DNA from: Thalassolituus sp.
GTDB lineage: Bacteria; Pseudomonadota; Gammaproteobacteria; Pseudomonadales; Oceanobacteraceae
Reading direction: 5' to 3'
NCBI GenBank assembly: GCA_006212115.1
Contig: PDUK01000016.1
Coordinates: forward strand, 1 to 64,000
Length of the DNA: 64,000 nucleotides
How positions within the stretch are numbered: position 1 is the first letter of the stretch; each line of letters begins with the position of its first letter. Below the pieces are notes generated by a model. It worked only from the letters and a program-made list of their open reading frames with translations. It had not been told where the DNA came from and made no database searches. The position numbers and the translations under genes are program-made. Positions 48,877 to 56,637 of this stretch are shown here, one piece after another.

Positions 48877-49515
48877 ATGACGATGACACCGGACGATCTG
48901 CACCAGCGTCTGCGCGAACAGCGCGACTTGTTCAATGAAGCACATTCAACCCGTTTGCACCGCGCCATCAGTTGGTGGCGTGCAGCAAAGGAGCAGGATG
49001 GTAACGCGGACCTGCAGTTTATTACTGCCTGGATTGCGCTGAGCGCCTGCAGTGTGACGGACGAGAGTCAGGCTGGTGAAGACGGACTTCTGCGCCTGAT
49101 CGAACGTCTGGTAGCGCTCGATAAAGAACAGGCTATCTACAACATGCTCTGGCACCAGTACTCTGGACCCGTCAAAGCCTTGCTAAAAAACCAGTTTGTG
49201 TACGGTCCTTTCTGGGATGCTCAGCGGTTGAACAGCGAAGGAGTTGAAGGTAGGGAAGATAAGCAAGGCTCAGTCACCGACTGGAGAACCCGCTTCGAAC
49301 GCTCTTCGGTCGAGGCATTGAATTGCCTCAGCCGTAAGAAAGTACCAGAGCTGTTGGCGATCACGCTGGAGCGTCTTGGGGTGCTGAAGGCTCAGGTTAT
49401 TGGCGGTGGCGCTACATTCAACAGTCGCGTAAATCGTGAGCAGGTTGAGACTGGAGCAGGGCTGCTGATGACTCTCCTCCCGGTCGTGTTGAATATAATT
49501 GAATATAATGCTTGA
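48877..49515 (+). CDS. HEPN-like (Apea-type) protein with altered catalytic motif
   Basis: A 212-aa helical protein. The C-terminal GGATFNSRVNREQVETGAG and the N-terminal RAISWWRAAKE...FITAWIALSAC resemble Apea-like HEPN domain proteins, in which the conserved stretch reads RNQLxHGGATWNS. Here the equivalent residues are Lys171-Ala172-Gln-Val-Ile-Gly176, so the R/N and His of the RNase motif are missing. It may be a non-catalytic HEPN relative. It sits in a likely unit with the SDR and the 118-aa gene, just before an AT-rich insert. Function unknown. Confidence 0.65.
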   Translation: MTMTPDDLHQRLREQRDLFNEAHSTRLHRAISWWRAAKEQDGNADLQFITAWIALSACSVTDESQAGEDGLLRLIERLVALDKEQAIYNMLWHQYSGPVKALLKNQFVYGPFWDAQRLNSEGVEGREDKQGSVTDWRTRFERSSVEALNCLSRKKVPELLAITLERLGVLKAQVIGGGATFNSRVNREQVETGAGLLMTLLPVVLNIIEYNA

Positions 49516-49643
49516 GCATCCTCATGATGACTGGGGTGAGCTGGCCTTTCCTGTCGTTACTGAGCAAATTCTCTGAACCAGTTGCTGATATTTGAGTCTT
49601 GGCATGCCATAAAGTTAGTAAACTCATTCTAGGATGAGGAACG

Positions 49644-51092
49644 CTAAAACCTAACCCCACCCCCGATCCAAGTAGAATCTAACTCATAACGAAGAAAAGT
49701 ATTGAATCGAGAGTTTATTTTTATTCTATAATTTAATTTAAATAGATTCCCTTCGTTATCTGATTTTAAAGTTGCCACAATCTCATGCTTCCTTGTGTGT
49801 AATGCTATCGCTGTCAATATGCCACAGCCTCTCTTGATATCACAGCCAACGTTAATGGCTACTCCTGAACCGGACCTGAACAACCCAATTCCTCCATAAT
49901 AATGGGCATTAAGTGAATTTACGTATTCTATATTCAGAAAACTACTTGCTCTATTATCTGAATAATCATTGATTACATTCTTCTCAATTAGTTCAATTCC
50001 AACGCGTGATTGGTCAGGGAATAGAGTTAGACCCGCAATTTTTGAATCATAATATCGAGTTTCCATTCCTGATGATGGCTGGCTAAATTTGATGGCTGTA
50101 AACTCAATTACAGATCTTTTAAAGTCGCTTTGGAGTGATAAATCCGAGGGGTACCTGGTACTGTGTTTCAGGTAATTTTGATCAATATAGCTAAATTCAT
50201 GATTTTCAAACTTACTACTCAGGGTTGATTCATACTCAAGATGACCATGTTTTATTAGTTGGTCAATATGTTTCGCCGGAGGCTCAAATCCACTTACTCT
50301 GAGTTTCTCCTCTTTTGCCTCAAGTAATAGATTTAATAAATTTGTTGAGCAGTTTTTATAGAAGAAATTATATGGTTGAGTTTTTCCTAGGTTTTCAATT
50401 ATATGCTTGTCAAAATGCTTAATGTGGCCTGGGTTGGAATCTAATATTTTATATTTCTGGATTTCTCTCTTGTCTCGTTTTGCCAAGTCATGGTAATGAT
50501 CAAAAAAGTAATTGACACTGAAACGTCCGTTTAGATGACTTAAGCCTCCTTTCAGGTAGTATGCGATTGATGACTGTTCCTCTTCTAAACTATAAAAGCT
50601 ATCAGCTGAAAACATAATTGCTGGACTAAAAAATAGATTTTCTGGATCCTGATATAATATTGCGATATGCCCTAATGAGGACTCCACTCTCACTGTAGAT
50701 TCACTAGCGAAAAGTATGAAGCGGTCTCCCGAGAAACTAGATATTTGGCTTTGTAAGCTGGTGAGTTCATCTATCTGAGCGAGGTTCTTATTTCCAGCAG
50801 GGCAGAGCGTCGCTCGATTTTGAAAAATATTATTAACGCGCTTTATGGTTTCACTGGGATGTTCAGGGCGAAATTGAAATTTTATAGTTGTATCGGTATG
50901 ACAAATTAAATTAAGCTCAGTACTTAATCTTTGCTGGAATGCCTCTTGATATTTTGGTAAGGAGAAGTCGGAATGAAATTTGTAGGTGAATCTAACTAGA
51001 GCTTTGGAAGCTGCATTGGATTCAGGAGAAAAAAATACTAGTAAGAAGATAATTACGGAGTAGTGAACCACTCCGTAATATTTATTGAGCAT
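49644..51092 (-). CDS. Lnb/DUF4105-like exported protein with probable C-terminal barrel
   Basis: A 482-aa AT-rich gene. A signal peptide (about 1-27) is followed by a domain of about 230 residues that carries the DUF4105 (Lnb N-terminal) landmarks: His142 in SSLGHIAIL and Cys248 in FFYKNCSTNLL, the pair that forms the cysteine-type active site in that family. The C-terminal half (about 300-482) alternates beta-strand-like stretches and ends in a terminal Phe (WIGGGVRF), suggestive of an outer membrane barrel. Lnb proteins remodel lipoproteins by acyl transfer; whether this one does is unknown. It starts one base after the PEGA lipoprotein gene. Composition suggests horizontal gain. Confidence 0.65.
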   Translation of the reverse strand: MLNKYYGVVHYSVIIFLLVFFSPESNAASKALVRFTYKFHSDFSLPKYQEAFQQRLSTELNLICHTDTTIKFQFRPEHPSETIKRVNNIFQNRATLCPAGNKNLAQIDELTSLQSQISSFSGDRFILFASESTVRVESSLGHIAILYQDPENLFFSPAIMFSADSFYSLEEEQSSIAYYLKGGLSHLNGRFSVNYFFDHYHDLAKRDKREIQKYKILDSNPGHIKHFDKHIIENLGKTQPYNFFYKNCSTNLLNLLLEAKEEKLRVSGFEPPAKHIDQLIKHGHLEYESTLSSKFENHEFSYIDQNYLKHSTRYPSDLSLQSDFKRSVIEFTAIKFSQPSSGMETRYYDSKIAGLTLFPDQSRVGIELIEKNVINDYSDNRASSFLNIEYVNSLNAHYYGGIGLFRSGSGVAINVGCDIKRGCGILTAIALHTRKHEIVATLKSDNEGNLFKLNYRIKINSRFNTFLRYELDSTWIGGGVRF

Positions 51093-51093
51093 G

Positions 51094-51453
51094 TTAGTTA
51101 TCTGGTGTCATCTCAATGAAGTAGCTGTTCTCTTCATATTTAAAGATTGCACCAGTAATAGCATCAGTAGTGCTGAGGTCCCAAAAAACATTTATCAATG
51201 CAACGCCGTCGAATTGCTTGTTTAGGTCTCTATTTATAGTTATGTAACCTTCTTTTTCTATGCGCATTGTATTGTATTTATTTTTCTGAGCTGAGAATGT
51301 AAATGGTGTAACGCCAACGATCTTACCATTTAAAAATACTTTCGCACCTTCAGGATTGGAGTTGAACGTAATGTCTTGACTAGTGCCACTAATAATGCTC
51401 GCACAGCCAGTAGTTAAAAGACCAACAATTGCTAAGATACTTAATAACTTCAT
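51094..51453 (-). CDS. PEGA-domain lipoprotein
   Basis: A 119-aa lipoprotein: signal peptide with lipobox LTTGC (Cys17), then a PEGA-type domain (FNSNPEGAKVFLNGKIVGVTPF) that in other proteins binds surface or cell-wall structures, then a hydrophobic stretch near residues 85-105. The gene is AT-rich like its downstream partner, the Lnb-like gene, one base away, so the two form a cassette. Confidence 0.85.
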   Translation of the reverse strand: MKLLSILAIVGLLTTGCASIISGTSQDITFNSNPEGAKVFLNGKIVGVTPFTFSAQKNKYNTMRIEKEGYITINRDLNKQFDGVALINVFWDLSTTDAITGAIFKYEENSYFIEMTPDN

Positions 51454-51709
51454 TCTTTCTTATTCCATTAGATTGTATTTCGGGCGCTCAAGCGTACAAA
51501 CTTTCTCGATAAATGGCAACTTAATCGAGGTTTTCTTGTCTATTAAAAGTATACGTCAATGGGTATGCAGTGAGGTGTTGAGTTAGGTTCTCGTCTCGGT
51601 TGTCTTTACAGAAGTACAGGTACATTCGGAAACCAGATGAAGATATCTTGTGGAGAGTAACTATCTGGCGCGCGGTTTTATTATGTTTACGGTGGCTAGG
51701 GTAAAGTTT

Positions 51710-51949
51710 ATGAAGCACAGAAACAATGAGGAACATCGTATCGAACATCGCCTGCGTAAAATTGAAGCCCAATTACACGACATTCTGTTGGTGTTGGAGC
51801 AAAGATCATCACAAGAAGGCGAGGAAGCTGATCAGGCACTGATCAGAGAGGCTCTGCGGGATTTGCAGAGAAATCAGCAAGACATTGCACTCAACTTATT
51901 TGCCATGAAGGCAGCGAATGACCCGGATGGTGCATCCGGGTCGGATTGA
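51710..51949 (+). CDS. Small coiled-coil protein, function unknown
   Basis: A 79-aa charged helical protein (MKHRNNEEHRIEHRLRKIEA...), probably a coiled coil. The start at 51710 has GGGTAAAG upstream; longer starts exist in the frame. Its last 59 bases overlap the end of the convergent saccharopine-dehydrogenase-like gene, an arrangement that leaves room for one of the two C-termini to be misread. No family recognised. Confidence 0.5.
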   Translation: MKHRNNEEHRIEHRLRKIEAQLHDILLVLEQRSSQEGEEADQALIREALRDLQRNQQDIALNLFAMKAANDPDGASGSD

Positions 51950-53279
51950 CGCTCCGGGCTGGCGTTAAGCGGCTTGCTCGGCCAGACTCCTTGTCTGTTG
52001 AATCAGCAGGAGTGATGTCTTCAAACGTCATGTTAGCGTTCTTCTGCAGGCGCTCCATGAATACCTCACCGAACAGCGATCCCGGTGTCCAGAAACCGCC
52101 TTTGCCCCAACGTTTCTTACCTCGGTTGTGGTAATCCAATGCCAGACAAACGGCTGCCTCACCCAGCATCTTGCCGGTAAAACCGTAACCCGGGTCTTTA
52201 TCGCCGGTCACTTTGGTGGCAATCACGGGCTCTTTACCGTGCTTGTACTCTTTATCGAAACCGTAGAAACGGATATCGAAATAACCGGTTTCCTGCTCTT
52301 TCGGTGATGGCCCTTGGCCTGGCTTAGGCAGGACAAATTTTTCGAGCAGCGCGCGGGTCGGTTTAATAGCCGCGCCAACGATAAAGGCACCTAGCCCAAG
52401 CGTCATCGCCTTAGCCATACGACGGCCTTTTGCACCTTTGCCCGTCAGCATGCCTTCATTGTAGAGGAAGCGTTCGCCGTATTCTTTTTCGAGCAGTGCA
52501 TTAGTGCGATGTACGACGCGTGTATTGATTGCCGCCATAATAAACGGCATTCCCCAGGCGTTGGACGCACGATCGAAAAACGCACCTTTGATATCCGGTT
52601 GTTTGGCTCGGAAGCCGTGATCAGGCGGGCAGAGCGAGTAGGGGTTAGCCAGTTCTTTCTTCAGGGAAGGGTTGGCCATAACTTCTTTGGTAAGCTGCAA
52701 CATACTGGCGATGGTGCCTCCCGACATACCGCCTTTCGCCGCTTTCACACGCATCTCAACTTTGCTGAGTGTGTGCCCAACTTTCTCTTTAGCCAGCTCC
52801 TGAAGGTGGCGAACACCCATATCAGAAGGGATGGAGTCAAAACCACAGCAGTGCACGATCCGTGCGCCGGTTTCTGCGGCCTTTGATTCGTACTTGTCGA
52901 GCATACGTTTAATCCACTGAGGCTCACCCGTCAGGTCGCAATAATCGATCCCTGTTTCGACGCAGGCTTTCACTAGCGGCTCGCCATACAGCGCGTAGGG
53001 GCCAACAGTAGAGACAATCACGCGAGTGGACTCGCAAAGCTCAGTCAGGCTCGCTTCGTCTGCAGCGTCGGCAATGATGTACTCAACATCGCCTGCCTGA
53101 TCACCCAGAATCGGTGCAAGGGTACCGCGAACCTGTTGTAGTTTACGTTCCGAGCGACCCGCCATCGCCCATTTCAGGTCTTTATTCCAGCCGTACTGCT
53201 CAGCGATGTAGCGGGTGAGAATGCCACCCACAAAAGAAGTGGCACCAAAAATAATGACGTCGTACTTACCGCGTGGCAT
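51891..53279 (-). CDS. Saccharopine-dehydrogenase-like oxidoreductase (trans-acting enoyl reductase family)
   Basis: A 462-aa protein with an N-terminal Rossmann fold (VIIFGATSFVGGILTRYIAE) and AMAGRSERKLQQV, typical of the saccharopine-dehydrogenase-related enoyl reductase family. Later motifs are STVGPYALYGEPLV, DYCDLTGEP and HCCGFDSIPSD. Members are linked to lipid metabolism, but the substrate is not readable. The conserved part ends near residue 425; the last 37 residues look non-homologous and overlap the convergent small gene. Confidence 0.85.
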   Translation of the reverse strand: MPRGKYDVIIFGATSFVGGILTRYIAEQYGWNKDLKWAMAGRSERKLQQVRGTLAPILGDQAGDVEYIIADAADEASLTELCESTRVIVSTVGPYALYGEPLVKACVETGIDYCDLTGEPQWIKRMLDKYESKAAETGARIVHCCGFDSIPSDMGVRHLQELAKEKVGHTLSKVEMRVKAAKGGMSGGTIASMLQLTKEVMANPSLKKELANPYSLCPPDHGFRAKQPDIKGAFFDRASNAWGMPFIMAAINTRVVHRTNALLEKEYGERFLYNEGMLTGKGAKGRRMAKAMTLGLGAFIVGAAIKPTRALLEKFVLPKPGQGPSPKEQETGYFDIRFYGFDKEYKHGKEPVIATKVTGDKDPGYGFTGKMLGEAAVCLALDYHNRGKKRWGKGGFWTPGSLFGEVFMERLQKNANMTFEDITPADSTDKESGRASRLTPARSVNPTRMHHPGHSLPSWQIS

Positions 53280-53395
53280 TCGTCGCTCCTAAAGCTCTGT
53301 TTCAATAAGTCTGTGATAACACTAGCAGCCTTTTAGTTGCATGAAAAAGGGGCAATCCGGCCGTTTATAACGGGGGAATCTTGCATATATGGAAA

Positions 53396-53422
53396 AACAT
53401 ATATATGGTCAGCCATATGTTT
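53396..53422. promoter_or_regulatory. Probable ArsR operator
   Basis: AACATATATATGG and CCATATGTTT form an interrupted inverted repeat around TCAG, about 56 bases before arsR, with a further CATATATGG copy just upstream (53384-53392). AT-rich palindromes of this kind are typical ArsR sites. Confidence 0.5.
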
Positions 53423-53477
53423 AATGCGTGCCGAAGGCACGATGGTAATTGTGCTGACGGTGGTAATGGTACTGATG

Positions 53478-53795
53478 ATGGAACCAGTTGAACTGATGAA
53501 GCTTCTGGCGGACGACACACGGCTGACGTCGTTGATCGCAATGACCTCGGGGCCACGCTGCGTTTGCGACCTGATGGCATTGTTGGATCAAAGCCAGCCT
53601 AAGGTATCCCGTCATCTCGCGACTCTCCGTGAAGCTGGCGTAGTCGACACGGAACGGCGCGGGCAATGGGTGTATTACTCACTGGCGCCCGATTTACCGG
53701 CTTGGGTACACGATGTGCTCAATACACTGGTTCCGGTTGTCAAAGCGCGATTCCCTGACCTTCTTTCCGATAAAACCCAACTTGATTGCTGTTGA
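53478..53795 (+). CDS. arsR: ArsR-family arsenic-responsive repressor
   Basis: A 105-aa winged-helix repressor beginning MEPVELMKLLADDTRLTSLI. The metal-sensing motif CVCDLMALL carries the Cys pair of arsenite-responsive ArsR, next to the recognition helix QSQPKVSRHLATLREAG. The C-terminus ends DCC, possible extra ligands. The frame extends 47 codons upstream, but the operator palindrome lies there, so ATG 53478 (or the adjacent ATG 53475) is the start. First gene of the ars operon. Confidence 0.9.
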   Translation: MEPVELMKLLADDTRLTSLIAMTSGPRCVCDLMALLDQSQPKVSRHLATLREAGVVDTERRGQWVYYSLAPDLPAWVHDVLNTLVPVVKARFPDLLSDKTQLDCC

Positions 53796-53805
53796 GGCTG
53801 AAACT

Positions 53806-54288
53806 ATGAAAATCTTGTTTATTTGTACGCACAACCGCTGCCGCAGCATTCTAGCCGAGGCACTTACCCGGCATATTTCTGCTGGTAAGATCGACGCACG
53901 CAGCGCGGGCAGTCAGCCTGCAGGTGTGGTGTTTCCCGGCACACTCACTTACCTCAAGAGTCAAAATATTCCAACCGATGGACTGACCAGCCAAAGCTGG
54001 GACGATCACGAAGCATTCGCCCCTGACGTGGTAATTACCGTATGCGACAGTGCAGCTGGAGAAACCTGTCCGGTTTGGTTTGGGCAGGCAGCGCGAGTGC
54101 ATTGGGGATTGCCCGACCCGTCTAAACTGCCGGCGGAAACAGAGCAGCAAGAGAAATTTAAAGAGGTAGGAGCCATGATGCAGCAACGACTGGCGCTGCT
54201 GGCCTCTGCGGATCTGGACAGCGCGATGGATAAATCATCATTAGAAGTGGCAATAAAGCAGCTTCTCGTATCGGAGCAAACAGTCTGA
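53806..54288 (+). CDS. arsC: Arsenate reductase, low-molecular-weight phosphatase type
   Basis: A 160-aa arsenate reductase of the LMW-PTPase fold. The P-loop Cys7-X5-Arg13 reads CTHNRCR, and the general-acid region is PDPSKLP. Other Cys residues ([10 protein letters not shown]) could relay electrons from thioredoxin or glutaredoxin. It reduces arsenate to arsenite for export by the next gene, which starts on its stop codon. ATG 53806 follows arsR by ten bases. Confidence 0.92.
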   Translation: MKILFICTHNRCRSILAEALTRHISAGKIDARSAGSQPAGVVFPGTLTYLKSQNIPTDGLTSQSWDDHEAFAPDVVITVCDSAAGETCPVWFGQAARVHWGLPDPSKLPAETEQQEKFKEVGAMMQQRLALLASADLDSAMDKSSLEVAIKQLLVSEQTV

Positions 54289-55292
54289 TGGGTATTTTTG
54301 AGCGTTATTTATCGGTCTGGGTCGGTCTTGCAATAGCGGGTGGTATTGCCGCAGGTTTGATCATGCCAGGTGCCTTTCAGGTTATTGCTGACGCCGAGGT
54401 GGCGAACGTTAATTTACCGATCGCAATTCTGATCTGGCTAATGATTTATCCCATGATGATGCAGGTCGATTTTGCGTCAATCAAAGATGTCACAAAGCAG
54501 CCACAAGGCTTGGCGCTGACGTTAGTTATTAACTGGTTGATCAAACCGTTCAGCATGGCCGCTCTGGGTTGGCTATTTTTCCACATTATTTTTGCCGATC
54601 TGGTTTCAGCAGAAACTGCGCAGGAATACATCGCCGGGATGATTTTGTTGGGCGTAGCGCCTTGTACCGCCATGGTATTTGTCTGGAGTCACCTGACCCG
54701 CGGCGATGCCAATTACACCTTGCTGCAGGTATCAGTAAACGACGTCATTATGATCTTTGCCTTCGCACCGATTGCAGGGTTTTTGTTAGGTATATCCGAT
54801 ATCGAAGTACCGTGGGAGACGCTGCTGATATCTGTCGTGCTGTATGTGGTGTTGCCGCTTCTGGCCGGTGTGCTTACACGAAAGCTTCTTGGCGCGGAAG
54901 GCGTAGGGCGATTATCGGACAGCATTAAGCCGCTCTCGATCCTCGGCTTGTTAGCCACAGTGCTGATTTTATTTGGTTTGCAGGCCCCCCGGATTGTCGA
55001 GAATCCGCTAGATATGTTGCTGATTGCCATTCCACTACTGATTCAGACGTACGGCATCTTTGCCATTACCTACTACATTGCAATACGCATGAAGTTGAAG
55101 CATAACGTTGCGGCACCTGCTTGTATGATTGGCACCAGTAATTTCTTCGAGCTTGCTGTCGCGGTGGCTATTGCCTTGTTCGGTCTGAACTCTGGCGCGG
55201 CGTTGGCGACAGTGGTCGGTGTTCTCGTTGAAGTGCCGGTCATGCTCTCACTGGTCGCTTTTGCTAACCGTACTAAGCACTGGTTTGAATAA
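54288..55292 (+). CDS. acr3: Acr3-family arsenite efflux permease
   Basis: A 334-aa inner-membrane protein with about ten helices. The ACR3 landmark [15 protein letters not shown] with the essential Cys126 and the [11 protein letters not shown] region identify it. It exports arsenite (or arsenite/antimonite) driven by the proton gradient. It completes arsR-arsC-acr3, coupled by an overlapping stop/start. Confidence 0.95.
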   Translation: MGIFERYLSVWVGLAIAGGIAAGLIMPGAFQVIADAEVANVNLPIAILIWLMIYPMMMQVDFASIKDVTKQPQGLALTLVINWLIKPFSMAALGWLFFHIIFADLVSAETAQEYIAGMILLGVAPCTAMVFVWSHLTRGDANYTLLQVSVNDVIMIFAFAPIAGFLLGISDIEVPWETLLISVVLYVVLPLLAGVLTRKLLGAEGVGRLSDSIKPLSILGLLATVLILFGLQAPRIVENPLDMLLIAIPLLIQTYGIFAITYYIAIRMKLKHNVAAPACMIGTSNFFELAVAVAIALFGLNSGAALATVVGVLVEVPVMLSLVAFANRTKHWFE

Positions 55293-55314
55293 GTACTTTG
55301 ATCAAGCAGTTTGA

Positions 55315-55854
55315 ATGACAGCATTTAATTTTGACGTTGGGCTGGGAGACCCGCAGGCGACATTGCGGGTTTACCTGGCTAACAAACCATCTCTCGAGCC
55401 ATTTGCCTATCCGGGGGAGATCTTACCTCTGGCAGATGGCGATATCGCTCAGATTAACTCGCATGAGGGTAATCACTGGCGCAAGATTTTTAATGTTTTT
55501 GCTAAATTTCTGTATGAGCTGAAATTCAACGGCACTGATGACTTCAGTCGCTGGCAGGATTACAAAGATGTTCGCATGTTGCAGCCGGGCAGTGGCGTAG
55601 CGCTTTGCTACGGGCCGCCTGCGTTTCCGGAAGCCGATATCACAGCGCACGACAGCACGAGCAGTCGCGTTATTCTAATGGGAAAACAGTTTGCCGAAGA
55701 ATGCGGCTTTTTCAAAACAGATGGTGCAAAATGGCTGGACAGCCGGTTCGCAATGAATGACAACGGAGTCATCGTGTGTCCGTATTTCGACTATCGCCAG
55801 CTATCCGATGAGCGCATCCGTTACCTGGTATCCTTGATCAAAAATGAGGCCTAG
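55315..55854 (+). CDS. Conserved hypothetical protein downstream of acr3
   Basis: A 179-aa soluble protein starting MTAFNFDVGLGDPQATLRVY, rich in aromatic residues, with a GKQFAEECGFF stretch and a terminal helix. No family is recognised with confidence and no export signal is seen. It starts 23 bases after acr3 and ends where the DUF599 gene begins, so it may ride on the ars transcript, although nothing ties it to arsenic. Confidence 0.7.
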   Translation: MTAFNFDVGLGDPQATLRVYLANKPSLEPFAYPGEILPLADGDIAQINSHEGNHWRKIFNVFAKFLYELKFNGTDDFSRWQDYKDVRMLQPGSGVALCYGPPAFPEADITAHDSTSSRVILMGKQFAEECGFFKTDGAKWLDSRFAMNDNGVIVCPYFDYRQLSDERIRYLVSLIKNEA

Positions 55855-55859
55855 TGTTC

Positions 55860-56615
55860 ATGTCCGACATGGAGTTTGCAGGGATTGGTATTCTGAATTT
55901 TGTCAGTCTCGTCTGGATGGTTCTATGTTGGTTTGGATACGCAAAGTTTGCTCACTATCGCGCTAAGCGATCTGCGTCATTGTCTTCTGTATTGCACGTG
56001 CATCGTATTAACTGGATGCGACGTATGCTCAAGCGCGAAATTCGCGTCGGTGATGCCGCCTTGCTGGCCAACATCGAGCGTAACGTAAACTTTTTCGCAT
56101 CCTCGTGCGTTCTGATTATCGCTGGTTTACTCACAGCTCTGACTGCAACAGACAAAATCAGCGACATGCTCAGTACCGTCTCCTTCGTGCAAGGCGATAC
56201 CCTGACTGAGCTGGAGTTTAAACTCGCCGTGTTGGTTGTGATATTTATCTATGCCTACTTCACGTTTACCTGGTCGATGCGCCAGTTTGGCTTTGCTTCT
56301 GTCTTGGTCGGGGCTGCACCCATGCCAGATGATAATTCGGTGACACCGGGCGACCGTCGCAGCATGGCGCTGTACAGTGCAAAGGTGATTGATCAGGCCA
56401 GCCACAGTTACAACAACGGACTGCGTGCGTTTTATTTCTCGATGGCGGGGTTGTCGTGGTTTGTATCTGAGTGGTTCTTTATGGCAACGTCGGCGTTGAT
56501 TACCGCGGTGTTATATTCGCGCGAATTCCGCTCAAGTTCTCTGAAGGCTCTCAAGCAAGCTGAGAATGTCGGGGATAAGATCTTTACTGACGATAAAGAA
56601 CTATATCGCCAGTAA
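55860..56615 (+). CDS. DUF599 family membrane protein
   Basis: A 251-aa integral membrane protein with about four helices (GIGILNFVSLVWMVLCWFGY near the start, then SSCVLIIAGLLTALTA, LAVLVVIFIYAYFTFTW and WFFMATSALITAVLYS). The RNVNFFASSCVLIIAGL and RAFYFSMAGLSWF segments fit the DUF599 family, whose role is unknown. ATG 55860 has GAGG ten bases upstream; an adjacent GTG at 55854 overlaps the previous stop. It converges on putA. Confidence 0.82.
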   Translation: MSDMEFAGIGILNFVSLVWMVLCWFGYAKFAHYRAKRSASLSSVLHVHRINWMRRMLKREIRVGDAALLANIERNVNFFASSCVLIIAGLLTALTATDKISDMLSTVSFVQGDTLTELEFKLAVLVVIFIYAYFTFTWSMRQFGFASVLVGAAPMPDDNSVTPGDRRSMALYSAKVIDQASHSYNNGLRAFYFSMAGLSWFVSEWFFMATSALITAVLYSREFRSSSLKALKQAENVGDKIFTDDKELYRQ

Positions 56616-56637
56616 AGCAATAACGGCTTTGTATTAA

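Noticed and set aside
49517-49640. Inverted repeat flanking the AT-rich cassette (CATCCTCAT / AGGATGAGG)
   Set aside because: Only about seven bases match and both copies are on one side of the cassette, so it does not mark element ends.
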